NCBI RefSeq assembly: GCF_000257665.1
Contig: NZ_AJKR01000003.1
Location: forward strand, 62,001 to 126,000
Source: Candidatus Aquiluna sp. IMCC13023
Lineage (GTDB): Bacteria; Actinomycetota; Actinomycetes; Actinomycetales; Microbacteriaceae
DNA: 64,000 nucleotides
Direction of reading: 5' to 3'
Positions within the stretch are counted from its first letter, which is position 1, and each line of letters opens with the position of its first letter. The notes beneath the pieces are model-generated. The model was not told the origin of the DNA. It ran no database searches and saw only the letters and a program-made list of their open reading frames with translations. A program made the position numbers and the translations under genes. Below are positions 26,062 through 33,307 of the stretch, in pieces.

Positions 26062-27036
26062 CTACTTTCCTAGGACGTCAATCACGAAAATCAGGGTTGA
26101 GCCGGCAGGAATACTGCCCTGCTCGTTGTCCCCATAGCCAAGCTCCGGGGGAATCACAGCAATAACTCGAGAACCAACGGTCACTTGATCAAGTGCCATT
26201 ACGAAACCTTCTATGAGACCGTCAACGGTAATTGGGAATGTAGCCGGAGCTTGTCTTTCCCACGAGCTGTCGAACTGTTCTCCATTCCAGGTCCAACCTG
26301 TGTAGTGAAGCACGACGTTGTCGCCTATTTGGATCGGTTCTCCGCCACCCTCAATTAGCACTGCGCTCATGAACTCACTCGGAGCGTCAGTAGAGGGAAT
26401 CTGGATACCAGGCTGTCCGTCTGGCGCTGAAACTACCGTGGGCAGTCCTGCTTTTGCAGGTTGCGCGTCTCCATTGGCCCTCGGAAGGTAAGCATCAAGA
26501 ATGTCAAAAACAAAAATGACTGAGTCAGAAGCACCAATTCCAAGGCTTTGAACGCCAACGTTGCCGTGGGCGCTCTCGGCATCCAACAGCACCGCGACGC
26601 GGGATCCTACGTTCACGCCGGTAAGGGCACTACAAAAATCTGGCACAAGGCCCGGGTAAAGATCCTGCGGAGCATAATTCTGGCTGGTGAAGTCGCTGGC
26701 CTGCAGGCTGTCTCCGGTGGTTGCGTTGTAACCAGCGAAGTGTAGGAGCACTTGTTGGCCACCAAGAACCTCGCCGCCATCCCCCTCGACGATGATTGCG
26801 GTCTCAATCCCAGTGCCTGTCAGAGGAACAGGAAACGTAACCTCTGGCTGAGCACCGAGGTCTCCTAGGACAGTTATCTGTTCGGCTGCGTCGCCGGTTT
26901 GAAAGCTCTCGCATTGAGTATCTAACCCAACGCTTAGCTCCGCGTAGGTAAGAGGTCCGGTCGGCTCACTGGCACAGCCAGTAAGAATTAGTAGGGGGAT
27001 GGAAATCGCAGCTATTTTTCGCAAGTTAGTTCTCAT
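26062..27036 (-). CDS. Tandem-FKBP peptidyl-prolyl isomerase lipoprotein
   Basis: A surface lipoprotein (324 residues) with lipobox LTGC ending at C21. It contains two FKBP-type domains, one at about residues 80-180 (GGQQVLLHFAGYNATTGDSL) and one at about 225-324 (GDNVVLHYTGWTWNGEQFDS through VIPPELGYGDNEQGSIP and STLIFVIDVLGK). The second keeps the canonical active-site layout. The first is divergent, lacking the GYG segment, and may serve substrate binding. The likely role is folding exported proteins outside the membrane. It lies 12 bp after trmI and 4 bp before pafB. Confidence 0.9.
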   Translation of the reverse strand: MRTNLRKIAAISIPLLILTGCASEPTGPLTYAELSVGLDTQCESFQTGDAAEQITVLGDLGAQPEVTFPVPLTGTGIETAIIVEGDGGEVLGGQQVLLHFAGYNATTGDSLQASDFTSQNYAPQDLYPGLVPDFCSALTGVNVGSRVAVLLDAESAHGNVGVQSLGIGASDSVIFVFDILDAYLPRANGDAQPAKAGLPTVVSAPDGQPGIQIPSTDAPSEFMSAVLIEGGGEPIQIGDNVVLHYTGWTWNGEQFDSSWERQAPATFPITVDGLIEGFVMALDQVTVGSRVIAVIPPELGYGDNEQGSIPAGSTLIFVIDVLGK

Positions 27037-27048
27037 TTCTGGGTATAC

Positions 27049-28011
27049 CTAAGTCTGCCTTGGTTTCAAGTTGTTCGTGACCTTGCGCACTGTTTTTCTA
27101 AGCTTTTTCTCACTGAGTGGTCGCTGGCCCATGGCCTGAGGTAGCCAGATGTCCATGTCCTCATCGGTATGCTCTGTCTTGTTGCCTCTTCTAGCTTTAA
27201 AGCTTGGAAGAACTGTGTCAGGAGCAAGGCGCCTAGCCGATAGCAAGAAGCCCGTGTGTGAAATCATTCTGTGCTCCGGCCTGACTGCCAAGCCATCTAG
27301 GTGCCAAGGTCTGACCATTGACTCCCAAGCCAGTGGAGCAGTAAAGCCGCTGTGGGTTCTAATCTCTTCAAAAGTCCGGCTCAACTGAGTCACCGTGGCC
27401 ACGTAGATGATAACTAGGCCACCAGGCTTCATTGCGGTTGCAACTTCTTCAATGCACTCCCAAGGGGCAAGCATGTCAAGGACGACCCGATCGGCGCTCG
27501 CGGCTTCGCAGTGCTCGGGGAGCATTTCTTGCAGATCGCCAATGACGACCTCCCAATTCTTGGGCTCAGCTCCTAAGAAGTTCTCAACGTTGCCCTTGGC
27601 AATTTCTGCAAACTCGGCTCGGCGCTCAAAAGAGGTTAGTTTGCCGTGTTCTCCAATTGCTCTAATCAGATAGCTAGAAAGTGCGCCGGATCCAACTCCA
27701 GCTTCAATGACATTGGCACCCGGGAAAATGTCTCCTTCAACCAAGATTTGCGCGGCATCCTTTGGGTACACAATCGCAGCTCCACGCGGCATGGATAGCA
27801 CGTAGTCACTAAGCAAGGGCTTGAGTGCCAAATATTGATCGCCGTTGTGGTTTTCAATCACCGATCCCGAAGGTTTGCCGATTATGTCATCGTGCTTGAT
27901 CTCACCCTTATGAGAACCAAACCTCGTTCCGGCAGACAGCCGAATCGTGTTCATGATGCCCTTTGGGCCAGTGAGCTGGACCCTGTCTCCTGCTTCAAAG
28001 ATTTCGTTCAT
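27049..28011 (-). CDS. trmI: tRNA (adenine-58-N1)-methyltransferase TrmI
   Basis: SAM-dependent methyltransferase (320 residues) that makes m1A58 in the T-loop of tRNAs. The N-terminal small beta domain (about 1-60) and the Rossmann domain with SAM motif VIEAGVGSGALSSYL are visible, followed by VVIGDLQEM and VLDMLAPWE of motifs III/IV. The segment IIGKPSGSVIENHNGDQYLA is typical of TrmI. In many actinobacteria this gene borders the Pup-proteasome locus; here it directly abuts the FKBP gene. The start overlaps the upstream HAD stop by 4 bp. Confidence 0.94.
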   Translation of the reverse strand: MNEIFEAGDRVQLTGPKGIMNTIRLSAGTRFGSHKGEIKHDDIIGKPSGSVIENHNGDQYLALKPLLSDYVLSMPRGAAIVYPKDAAQILVEGDIFPGANVIEAGVGSGALSSYLIRAIGEHGKLTSFERRAEFAEIAKGNVENFLGAEPKNWEVVIGDLQEMLPEHCEAASADRVVLDMLAPWECIEEVATAMKPGGLVIIYVATVTQLSRTFEEIRTHSGFTAPLAWESMVRPWHLDGLAVRPEHRMISHTGFLLSARRLAPDTVLPSFKARRGNKTEHTDEDMDIWLPQAMGQRPLSEKKLRKTVRKVTNNLKPRQT

Positions 28012-28685
28012 TTGTCCTCGTTGTTTATTCTCAAAGCCGCTAGGTTCTCGATGGTCACTTCGGTCAACGAGGAGATGATTCTCCTGTTGGGTCCCGTTGC
28101 CAGATTGATGATGTTGGTGACACCTATGGCGTGGCAGCCTGCCGCCTCGGCGGACGCTAAGCCCGTTGGAGAATCCTCAAAGGCAAGGCAGTCCTCCGGT
28201 GCGACCCCGAGTAGCTCAGCTGCTCTGAGGTATGGCTCCGGGTGGGGTTTTCCATTTGTGACATCGTCGCCCGCCACAACTACATCAAAGGCTTGAAAAT
28301 CGATCTGATCGGCAACCGTGAGTGCCATGGTGCGCATAGACATGGTTACCAAAGCGGTTTTGATACCCGCCTTTTTTAGCTCAACAAGTAGTTCAAGCGC
28401 ACCTGGCCTCCAAGGTAATTTTGTCCTTAGTTGCTCAATGACTTCATCGGTCAGTCGATCAATGACTTCCCGCGTTGTCATGTCTTCGATACCAAACTGA
28501 TTTCTCAAGATGTCTGATGCGTGAAATAAATCGTTACCGATTAGCTGGAGTGCATCTTTTTCGCTCCAAGTGCTGCCGTACTGCTCAGCAAGGCGCGTCT
28601 CGGACAGCATCCAGTAGGGCTCGGAGTCAATTAGGGTGCCATCCATGTCCCACAAGACAGCCTTTGGAAAGTTATTACTGAACAT
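28008..28685 (-). CDS. HAD-superfamily phosphatase (beta-phosphoglucomutase-like)
   Basis: A 225-residue HAD hydrolase with a helical cap. The nucleophile motif is LWDMDGTLIDSEP (12-24), the second motif ALVTMSM, and the metal motif CLAFEDSPTGLASAEAAG. It belongs to the phosphoglucomutase/phosphatase subgroup; the substrate is unknown. It is the first gene of the long minus-strand run to ppm1. A TAGACT -10 lies 7 nt before the ATG, so the run probably begins as a leaderless mRNA. Confidence 0.9.
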   Translation of the reverse strand: MFSNNFPKAVLWDMDGTLIDSEPYWMLSETRLAEQYGSTWSEKDALQLIGNDLFHASDILRNQFGIEDMTTREVIDRLTDEVIEQLRTKLPWRPGALELLVELKKAGIKTALVTMSMRTMALTVADQIDFQAFDVVVAGDDVTNGKPHPEPYLRAAELLGVAPEDCLAFEDSPTGLASAEAAGCHAIGVTNIINLATGPNRRIISSLTEVTIENLAALRINNEDK

Positions 28686-28692
28686 TTGTCCC

Positions 28693-28698
28693 AGTCTA
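28693..28698 (-). promoter_or_regulatory. Leaderless -10 box heading the trmI-pafBC-tat-helY-lnt run
   Basis: On the minus strand TAGACT is followed by GGGACAA (7 nt) and the ATG of the HAD gene at 28685. No clear -35 is visible. It may drive about 10.5 kb of overlapping genes. Confidence 0.45.
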
Positions 28699-28741
28699 GT
28701 TCCAGCTTCAATTAGAGTTTGTGGGTATAAAAGGAGTTCAC

Positions 28742-29596
28742 TTGCTGACTGGTCGCATTCTTATTGTCGCCTTCGAGGGCTGGAACGACGCTACCGAAGC
28801 TGCGACTGGAGCGCTGAAGGCTTTATCCGAGCAGATTTCGGGACAAATTTTAGAAGCAGTGGACCCTGAAGATTATTACGATTTTCAGTTTTCCAGGCCT
28901 ATCGCCGAGTACGACGATGACGGTCAACGTTTTCTCAGCTGGCCCACGACCGAGCTTTTGCAGGCAAGTTCGGAAAAAGCAAAAGCTCAGCCTAGGCTCC
29001 AAGAAATTTTCTTGCTGCTTGGAACTGAGCCTTCGCGGCGCTGGATTACATTTGCCGCAGAAGTAATGGAAATGGTTCAAGACCGCGAGATCGACCACGT
29101 GATAATGCTCGGAGCGATGCTGGCCGATGTTCCTCACTCAAGACCGGTCCCGTTTTTCAAGAGCTCTCAAAACAAGGCATTTCAGGAGTTGCACAACCTA
29201 GAGTCTTCTAGCTACGAGGGGCCGGTTGGCATTCTCGCAGTCCTTGCTCAGGCGTTTGAAGCCGATAACATCCCGGTGATGTCGCTCTGGGCCTCGGTCC
29301 CCCACTACGTTCATAACACCTCAAACCCAAAGGCTGCTCTCGGTTTTCTAAATCAGCTAGAGGCTCTCACTGGTATCCAGTTCGAGGGCGCATCACTCGT
29401 GGAGGAGGCCGCCGAGTGGGAGCGGTCAATTGACGAAGTCTCCGAGAGCGATGAAGAACTCGCAGCGTATATCGAGCAGCTTGAAACCAGCAGGGACGCT
29501 CTTGACAGTGAGCAGGCTTCGGGTGATTCGCTGGCAAGAGAATTAGAGAAATACCTGAAGTCCAGACCTGAATCGCCAGAGGCCGGTAAAGCCTAG
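28742..29596 (+). CDS. PAC2 family protein
   Basis: A 284-residue member of the PAC2 (proteasome assembly chaperone 2-like) family, widespread in actinobacteria. Typical features are GRILIVAFEGWNDATEAA at the N-terminus, YDFQFSRP, GTEPSRRW and a central GAMLADVPHSRP. The C-terminal 60 residues are acidic and helical. The molecular function is not established. The start TTG at 28742 is chosen because AAGGAG lies 5 nt upstream; a GTG at 28721 is the alternative. A TATAAA (28726-28731) overlaps the ribosome binding site. Its stop shares CTAG (29593-29596) with the uppP stop. Confidence 0.88.
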   Translation: MLTGRILIVAFEGWNDATEAATGALKALSEQISGQILEAVDPEDYYDFQFSRPIAEYDDDGQRFLSWPTTELLQASSEKAKAQPRLQEIFLLLGTEPSRRWITFAAEVMEMVQDREIDHVIMLGAMLADVPHSRPVPFFKSSQNKAFQELHNLESSSYEGPVGILAVLAQAFEADNIPVMSLWASVPHYVHNTSNPKAALGFLNQLEALTGIQFEGASLVEEAAEWERSIDEVSESDEELAAYIEQLETSRDALDSEQASGDSLARELEKYLKSRPESPEAGKA

Positions 29597-30420
29597 ATCG
29601 CTCCTAAGCCAAGAGCGATTAGCAGGGCAGACCCCACGCCTACCCGCCAGATGACAAATGGCATGTAAGAACCCTTAATTAGGTAGCGAAGTAGCCAGGC
29701 TATTACTGCGTAGCCGACCACGAAACTCACGATTGTTGCGGCAATTGTTGCTGCCAGTAGGTCCTCTGGCAGGTCCTGATAGCTTCCCAAAAACTGATAA
29801 GCCCCTGCACCCAGCACCGCCGGTATTGCAAGTAAAAAGCTGTACCGTGCCGAAGCTTCTCTAGTAAAGCCAAGCATCAGACCGACAGTTATCGACCCGC
29901 CCGATCTTGAAACCCCTGGAATCAGAGCCAAAGCTTGGCCAAAACCAAAGGCAAGTCCACTTCTAAGGTTCAACTCCCCCAGTTGCTTGGTTTTGAAACC
30001 AATTCGGTCGGCAAAGCCCAACAGCAGTCCAAACACAATCAACATCACTCCGATAATCCAAAGCTGACGCAGCTCTGTCTCAATCGCATCCTGAAAAATA
30101 AGCCCAAGAGTGACAATCGGAACAGTGCCAATGATCACTAGCCAGCCAAGGCGTGAGTTTGGCTCCTGCTTGGACCAGGGCCGAAGCCCATTTTTGAACC
30201 AAGAGCGAAGAATTTCGATTATTGACTTGGCGAAATAGCTGACCACCGCAAGCTCGGTTCCGATTTGTATGGTGGCAATAAATGCGGTCAGCTGCGGCTT
30301 TGTCAGATCACCGAGGCCGAATATCTCTTGGGCAATTTGCACATGCGCGCTTGATGAAATTGGGAGAAACTCGGTTAGTCCTTGGATAAAACCGAGAATT
30401 ATGGCTTCTAGCGGGTTCAT
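29593..30420 (-). CDS. uppP: Undecaprenyl-diphosphate phosphatase
   Basis: Integral membrane enzyme (275 residues, about eight helices) that dephosphorylates undecaprenyl diphosphate to recycle the carrier for peptidoglycan synthesis. Both BacA/UppP signatures are present: GFIQGLTEFLPISSSAH (9-25) and PGVSRSGGSITVGLML near residue 165. It gives a baseline bacitracin tolerance in many bacteria. The start overlaps the stop of a small upstream gene by 4 bp, so the two are coupled. Confidence 0.97.
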   Translation of the reverse strand: MNPLEAIILGFIQGLTEFLPISSSAHVQIAQEIFGLGDLTKPQLTAFIATIQIGTELAVVSYFAKSIIEILRSWFKNGLRPWSKQEPNSRLGWLVIIGTVPIVTLGLIFQDAIETELRQLWIIGVMLIVFGLLLGFADRIGFKTKQLGELNLRSGLAFGFGQALALIPGVSRSGGSITVGLMLGFTREASARYSFLLAIPAVLGAGAYQFLGSYQDLPEDLLAATIAATIVSFVVGYAVIAWLLRYLIKGSYMPFVIWRVGVGSALLIALGLGAI

Positions 30421-30623
30421 TCTTCTTCGGCTAGTTCAATCGGCAGAAACTCATCGAAACTTGCCGACAGCGCCTCTTCGTAGCCAAGGAAAGCATCTTC
30501 GACTTGCATGTAAGCCTGCTCAATTCCCGGGTCTTCGCCCTCGCGCTGCGTGAGGATGGCATCAAGATGTCTCTCCAGGGCTCCTATGAGCTTCTGGAGT
30601 GCGACCTGCGGCTCTTGATGCAT
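30417..30623 (-). CDS. Small acidic hypothetical protein upstream of uppP
   Basis: No family recognised. The 68-residue product is predicted to be all helical and strongly acidic, ending EFLPIELAEEE, with no membrane segment. It is a credible gene: it has a promoter with 17-nt spacing and a -10 exactly 6 nt before the ATG, and its stop overlaps the uppP start by 4 bp. It may regulate or accompany UppP; this is inference from position alone. Confidence 0.72.
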   Translation of the reverse strand: MHQEPQVALQKLIGALERHLDAILTQREGEDPGIEQAYMQVEDAFLGYEEALSASFDEFLPIELAEEE

Positions 30624-30629
30624 AGTAAT

Positions 30630-30658
30630 AAGCTACCGCTTTGTGTCGGTCACGACAA
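30630..30658 (-). promoter_or_regulatory. Leaderless promoter of the small gene-uppP operon
   Basis: On the minus strand TTGTCG (30653-30658), a 17-nt spacer, TAGCTT (30630-30635), 6 nt, then ATG at 30623. This is the most complete of the leaderless promoters in the window because both hexamers and spacing are reasonable. Confidence 0.55.
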
Positions 30659-30704
30659 ATACCTGACTGTTCGTGGATTCCGTGTTCGTGGTAAGTTTGG
30701 TCCT

Positions 30705-30722
30705 TGCTCAAGCAATTGAGCA
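30705..30722 (+). repeat. Perfect inverted repeat with GCAA loop before tRNA-Leu
   Basis: TGCTCAA and TTGAGCA form a 7-bp perfect stem around GCAA, a GNRA-type tetraloop, ending 7 nt before the mature tRNA. An 8-bp direct repeat GTTCGTGG occurs at 30669-30676 and 30684-30691 just upstream. It could be a structure in the tRNA precursor or an operator. Confidence 0.6.
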
Positions 30723-30729
30723 TTCACCC

Positions 30730-30812
30730 GTCCGGGTGGCGAAATGGTAGACGCGCTAGCTTGAGGGGCTAGTCCTCTTACGAGGGTGAGGGTTCAAGTC
30801 CCTTCCCGGACA
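30730..30812 (+). tRNA. tRNA-Leu (anticodon GAG)
   Basis: A class II tRNA of 83 nt. Acceptor arms GTCCGGG and CCCGGAC pair fully with discriminator A. The anticodon stem CTAGC/GCTAG encloses loop TTGAGGG, giving anticodon GAG for CUC/CUU codons. A long variable arm (CCTC-TTAC-GAGG) confirms the Leu/Ser class, and the T-loop is TTCAAGT. CCA is not encoded. The only tRNA found in the window. The sirtuin gene begins 34 nt downstream. Confidence 0.97.
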
Positions 30813-30832
30813 CTGGTACTAAAAAATCAACT

Positions 30833-30838
30833 TAGAAT
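30833..30838 (+). promoter_or_regulatory. Leaderless -10 box for the sirtuin gene
   Basis: TAGAAT is followed by TGGGCAT (7 nt) and the GTG at 30846. It sits 20 nt beyond the tRNA 3' end, so the sirtuin gene can be expressed apart from the tRNA. Confidence 0.45.
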
Positions 30839-30845
30839 TGGGCAT

Positions 30846-31673
30846 GTGATAGGTAGCTTGGACCCGGCGGTTGATTACGCAATAGCCCAAACTCGACAAT
30901 TGCTTGTTGGTCTCAATGTCTTAGCAATGACCGGTGCCGGAGTTTCGACGGATAGCGGAATTCCTGATTACCGAGGGCAAGGCCGAGTCGTCAAGCATCC
31001 TTTGACTTTTGACCAGTTTTTGGCTTCGGAGGAGAATCAAGCTCGCTATTGGGCCCGAAGCTACGTGGGCTGGAACCGGATTGCAGGTGCTGAGCCCAAC
31101 CATGCTCACTTGGCGCTAGCCAAGGCGGAGCAGACCGGGCAAATTCAACAGCTAATCACTCAGAATGTCGATGGACTCCATCAAAAGGCTGGATCGAAAA
31201 ACGTAATAGAGCTCCATGGTCGCCTGGATCGAGTTGTTTGCCTCGACTGCACTGATTCAATATCTAGACAGGACATGGATGGCTTGATCCAAGACGCCAA
31301 TCCGTTGATGAACAGAAGTGCCGACATCGAATTCACTCCGGACGGTGACGCTGAAATAGATGTTCCGGAGGACTTTAGAGTTCCAACCTGTCAAAACTGC
31401 AACGGACGCTACAAGCCAGACGTGGTGTTCTTCGGAGAACAAATTCCGCAACTAAGAGTCGCTGAAGCCAAAACGGCCGTTGAACGTGCTGAGGCGGTTC
31501 TGGTAGCGGGCAGCTCCCTAACGGTGAATTCCGGACTCAGGCTCGTGAAGCAAGCAAAAGAACTTGGACAAAAGATTGTGATCATCAACCTAGGTGAAAC
31601 CAAAGCGGACAACATCGCGGACGTGAAACTAAATGCATCGGCAGCCGATGTCTTGAGGGCATTGTTTTTATGA
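30846..31673 (+). CDS. Sir2-family NAD-dependent protein deacylase
   Basis: A 275-residue sirtuin. Motifs: TGAGVSTDSGIPDYRG for NAD binding, TQNVDGLHQKAG with the catalytic-site Asn-Asp, IELHGRL with the catalytic His, two zinc-binding pairs (CLDC and CQNC), and PDVVFFGE. The spacing between the Cys pairs is long (about 50 residues), as in actinobacterial NpdA-like members. The start GTG at 30846 is chosen because reading further upstream would run into the tRNA and because a -10 box lies 7 nt before it. The stop overlaps the next gene by 4 bp. Confidence 0.92.
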   Translation: MIGSLDPAVDYAIAQTRQLLVGLNVLAMTGAGVSTDSGIPDYRGQGRVVKHPLTFDQFLASEENQARYWARSYVGWNRIAGAEPNHAHLALAKAEQTGQIQQLITQNVDGLHQKAGSKNVIELHGRLDRVVCLDCTDSISRQDMDGLIQDANPLMNRSADIEFTPDGDAEIDVPEDFRVPTCQNCNGRYKPDVVFFGEQIPQLRVAEAKTAVERAEAVLVAGSSLTVNSGLRLVKQAKELGQKIVIINLGETKADNIADVKLNASAADVLRALFL

Positions 31674-32263
31674 GTGGAACAGTATTAGGCCTTTTTCGAC
31701 ACGGCCAAACCGATTGGAACGTCGACCTAAGGCTTCAGGGCACCGCGGAGATACCCCTCAATGGTCACGGTGTGCAGCAGGTAAGGAGCGCCACTAGAAA
31801 CCTAGATCTTTCTAGCTGGGACCTTGTGCTTACCTCCCCGCTTGGACGCGCCAAGGAAACGGCGGACATCATCCTGGCGGAAATGACTGGGACTGAACTC
31901 CTGGTTGAGCCGATGCTAATCGAGCGCTCCTTCGGTATCGGCGAGGGCATGCTCTATTCCGAATGGCACGAAAAATACGGTCAATTAGAGGAAATTCCCG
32001 GGGCGGAATCAAATAATTCGATAATTCTGAGATCTAGGCAGCTCCTTGATTTGATGCTCGAAAAATACTCGGGAGCCAAGATTTTGGCAATCTCTCATGG
32101 AGCGCTGATTCGCTACCTACTGAATGAAGTGAGCGAAGGATCTGTTCCACCAGCAGGTGAAAGGCTACAAAACGCTTCGCTCCACATGTTGCGGCACAAT
32201 TCCAGGTGGGAACTGGATGCGTGGGCGCCGGAGCCGTTAGGCGATTTTACGCAAGCTAGCTAA
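31670..32263 (+). CDS. Histidine phosphatase family protein
   Basis: Phosphoglycerate mutase-like phosphatase of 197 residues. The phosphohistidine motif is LFRHGQTDWN (8-17), followed by LTSPLGRAKETAD and the second catalytic histidine in AISHGALIRY. The size and motif set suit a small-molecule or sugar phosphatase rather than a true mutase; the substrate is unknown. It starts 4 bp inside the sirtuin gene and its end overlaps the convergent glycosyltransferase by 27 bp, the longest convergent overlap in the window. Confidence 0.9.
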   Translation: MSGTVLGLFRHGQTDWNVDLRLQGTAEIPLNGHGVQQVRSATRNLDLSSWDLVLTSPLGRAKETADIILAEMTGTELLVEPMLIERSFGIGEGMLYSEWHEKYGQLEEIPGAESNNSIILRSRQLLDLMLEKYSGAKILAISHGALIRYLLNEVSEGSVPPAGERLQNASLHMLRHNSRWELDAWAPEPLGDFTQAS

Positions 32264-33307
32264 TAATTCCTTGGTGCTGCGCCTCCAGGAGAACTTAGCG
32301 GATTGCTCAATCGCTTTTCTTGAATGACTGGACCAGGTCTTTTCTTTCGAGAGTTTCATTACCGCAGCAACGAACTCCTCCGACTTGGAGTTATTGAAAA
32401 ACACCCCTGCGTTTCCTGCCACCTCTTGAAAAATAGCTATGTCACTCACTATCACCGGTAGCCCCTGCGACATTGCCTCCACAAGTGGTATGCCGAAACC
32501 TTCATCCTTTGAGGCACTCACTAAGCCGAATGCCCTGCCCAACCAACCCAAATACTCAGTTTCTGTTACGCCGTTTTCAAACTGAACCTTTGCACCGACT
32601 GAATCGGCGAGTTTGTTTAGTCTCAAGCGTTTTTTGTCGCTTAGCCTGGAAAGTAGCACCAATGTTTTGTCGGGCAGTAGCGCCATCGACTCAATCAAAA
32701 ACTCGACATTTTTATAGCGGTTGTAACTTCCCATGTAGACCAAGTATTCGGAGTCGTGTCTGGGTCTTAGTGGCTTTGCTATTTCAAGTTCAGATGCATT
32801 GTGGACGACTGCCAAAGTCCTTTTGGTTAGTTTTGCCTCTAACATTTCCCGTCGCGATGTCTCTGACACCGTCAGAACTAGGTCGGCACGGTTAAGAAGG
32901 AGCCGCTGCGGAAAGTACGACAGGTGAAATAGTAGCCACCCGAGCCTCACGGGCGCTGAGAACGCCTTTGGGGGCGTGCGGTGACGGTAGTAGATGAGGT
33001 CATGGAGTGTCAGAACAAGCTTGAAGTTCCGTCCCAGCGAAGAAGTTGTTTGCATCGGGCTAACAAGCAATCCAATGTTTTCTTGATTTAGCCTTCTGGC
33101 AAGCGTTAGCTCACGAAGTGATGTTGGATCATTCACTTTGAAAACTGAAACACTTTCGGGCAGCAGATCTCTTTGGGCTTCCAAATTTATTAGTACAGTC
33201 ACGGGCATCAGCCTGCTCAGTTCGCCGACCAGGCCAAGGCTAAAGCTTGTTATTCCATCGGGTCTGGTCGGGTTGATAAATCTGCCATCGAACCATAAAT
33301 CTTTCAT
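32237..33307 (-). CDS. Glycosyltransferase family 4
   Basis: A GT-B fold retaining glycosyltransferase (356 residues). The nucleotide-sugar binding part shows GSYNRYKNVEFLIESM, then the E-x7-E type motif in EGFGIPLVEAMSQGLPVIVSD. There are no membrane helices. Acceptor and donor are unknown; a cell-surface glycan or mannosyl role is possible. It overlaps the upstream hydrolase by 4 bp, forming a two-gene operon without other polysaccharide genes. Confidence 0.88.
   Translation of the reverse strand: MKDLWFDGRFINPTRPDGITSFSLGLVGELSRLMPVTVLINLEAQRDLLPESVSVFKVNDPTSLRELTLARRLNQENIGLLVSPMQTTSSLGRNFKLVLTLHDLIYYRHRTPPKAFSAPVRLGWLLFHLSYFPQRLLLNRADLVLTVSETSRREMLEAKLTKRTLAVVHNASELEIAKPLRPRHDSEYLVYMGSYNRYKNVEFLIESMALLPDKTLVLLSRLSDKKRLRLNKLADSVGAKVQFENGVTETEYLGWLGRAFGLVSASKDEGFGIPLVEAMSQGLPVIVSDIAIFQEVAGNAGVFFNNSKSEEFVAAVMKLSKEKTWSSHSRKAIEQSAKFSWRRSTKELLASLRKIA

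Noticed and set aside
27037-27055. TTAGGTATACCCAG resembling half an iron box between the FKBP gene and trmI
   Set aside because: It contains the trmI stop codon inside an operon and has no promoter; only about half of the consensus fits.
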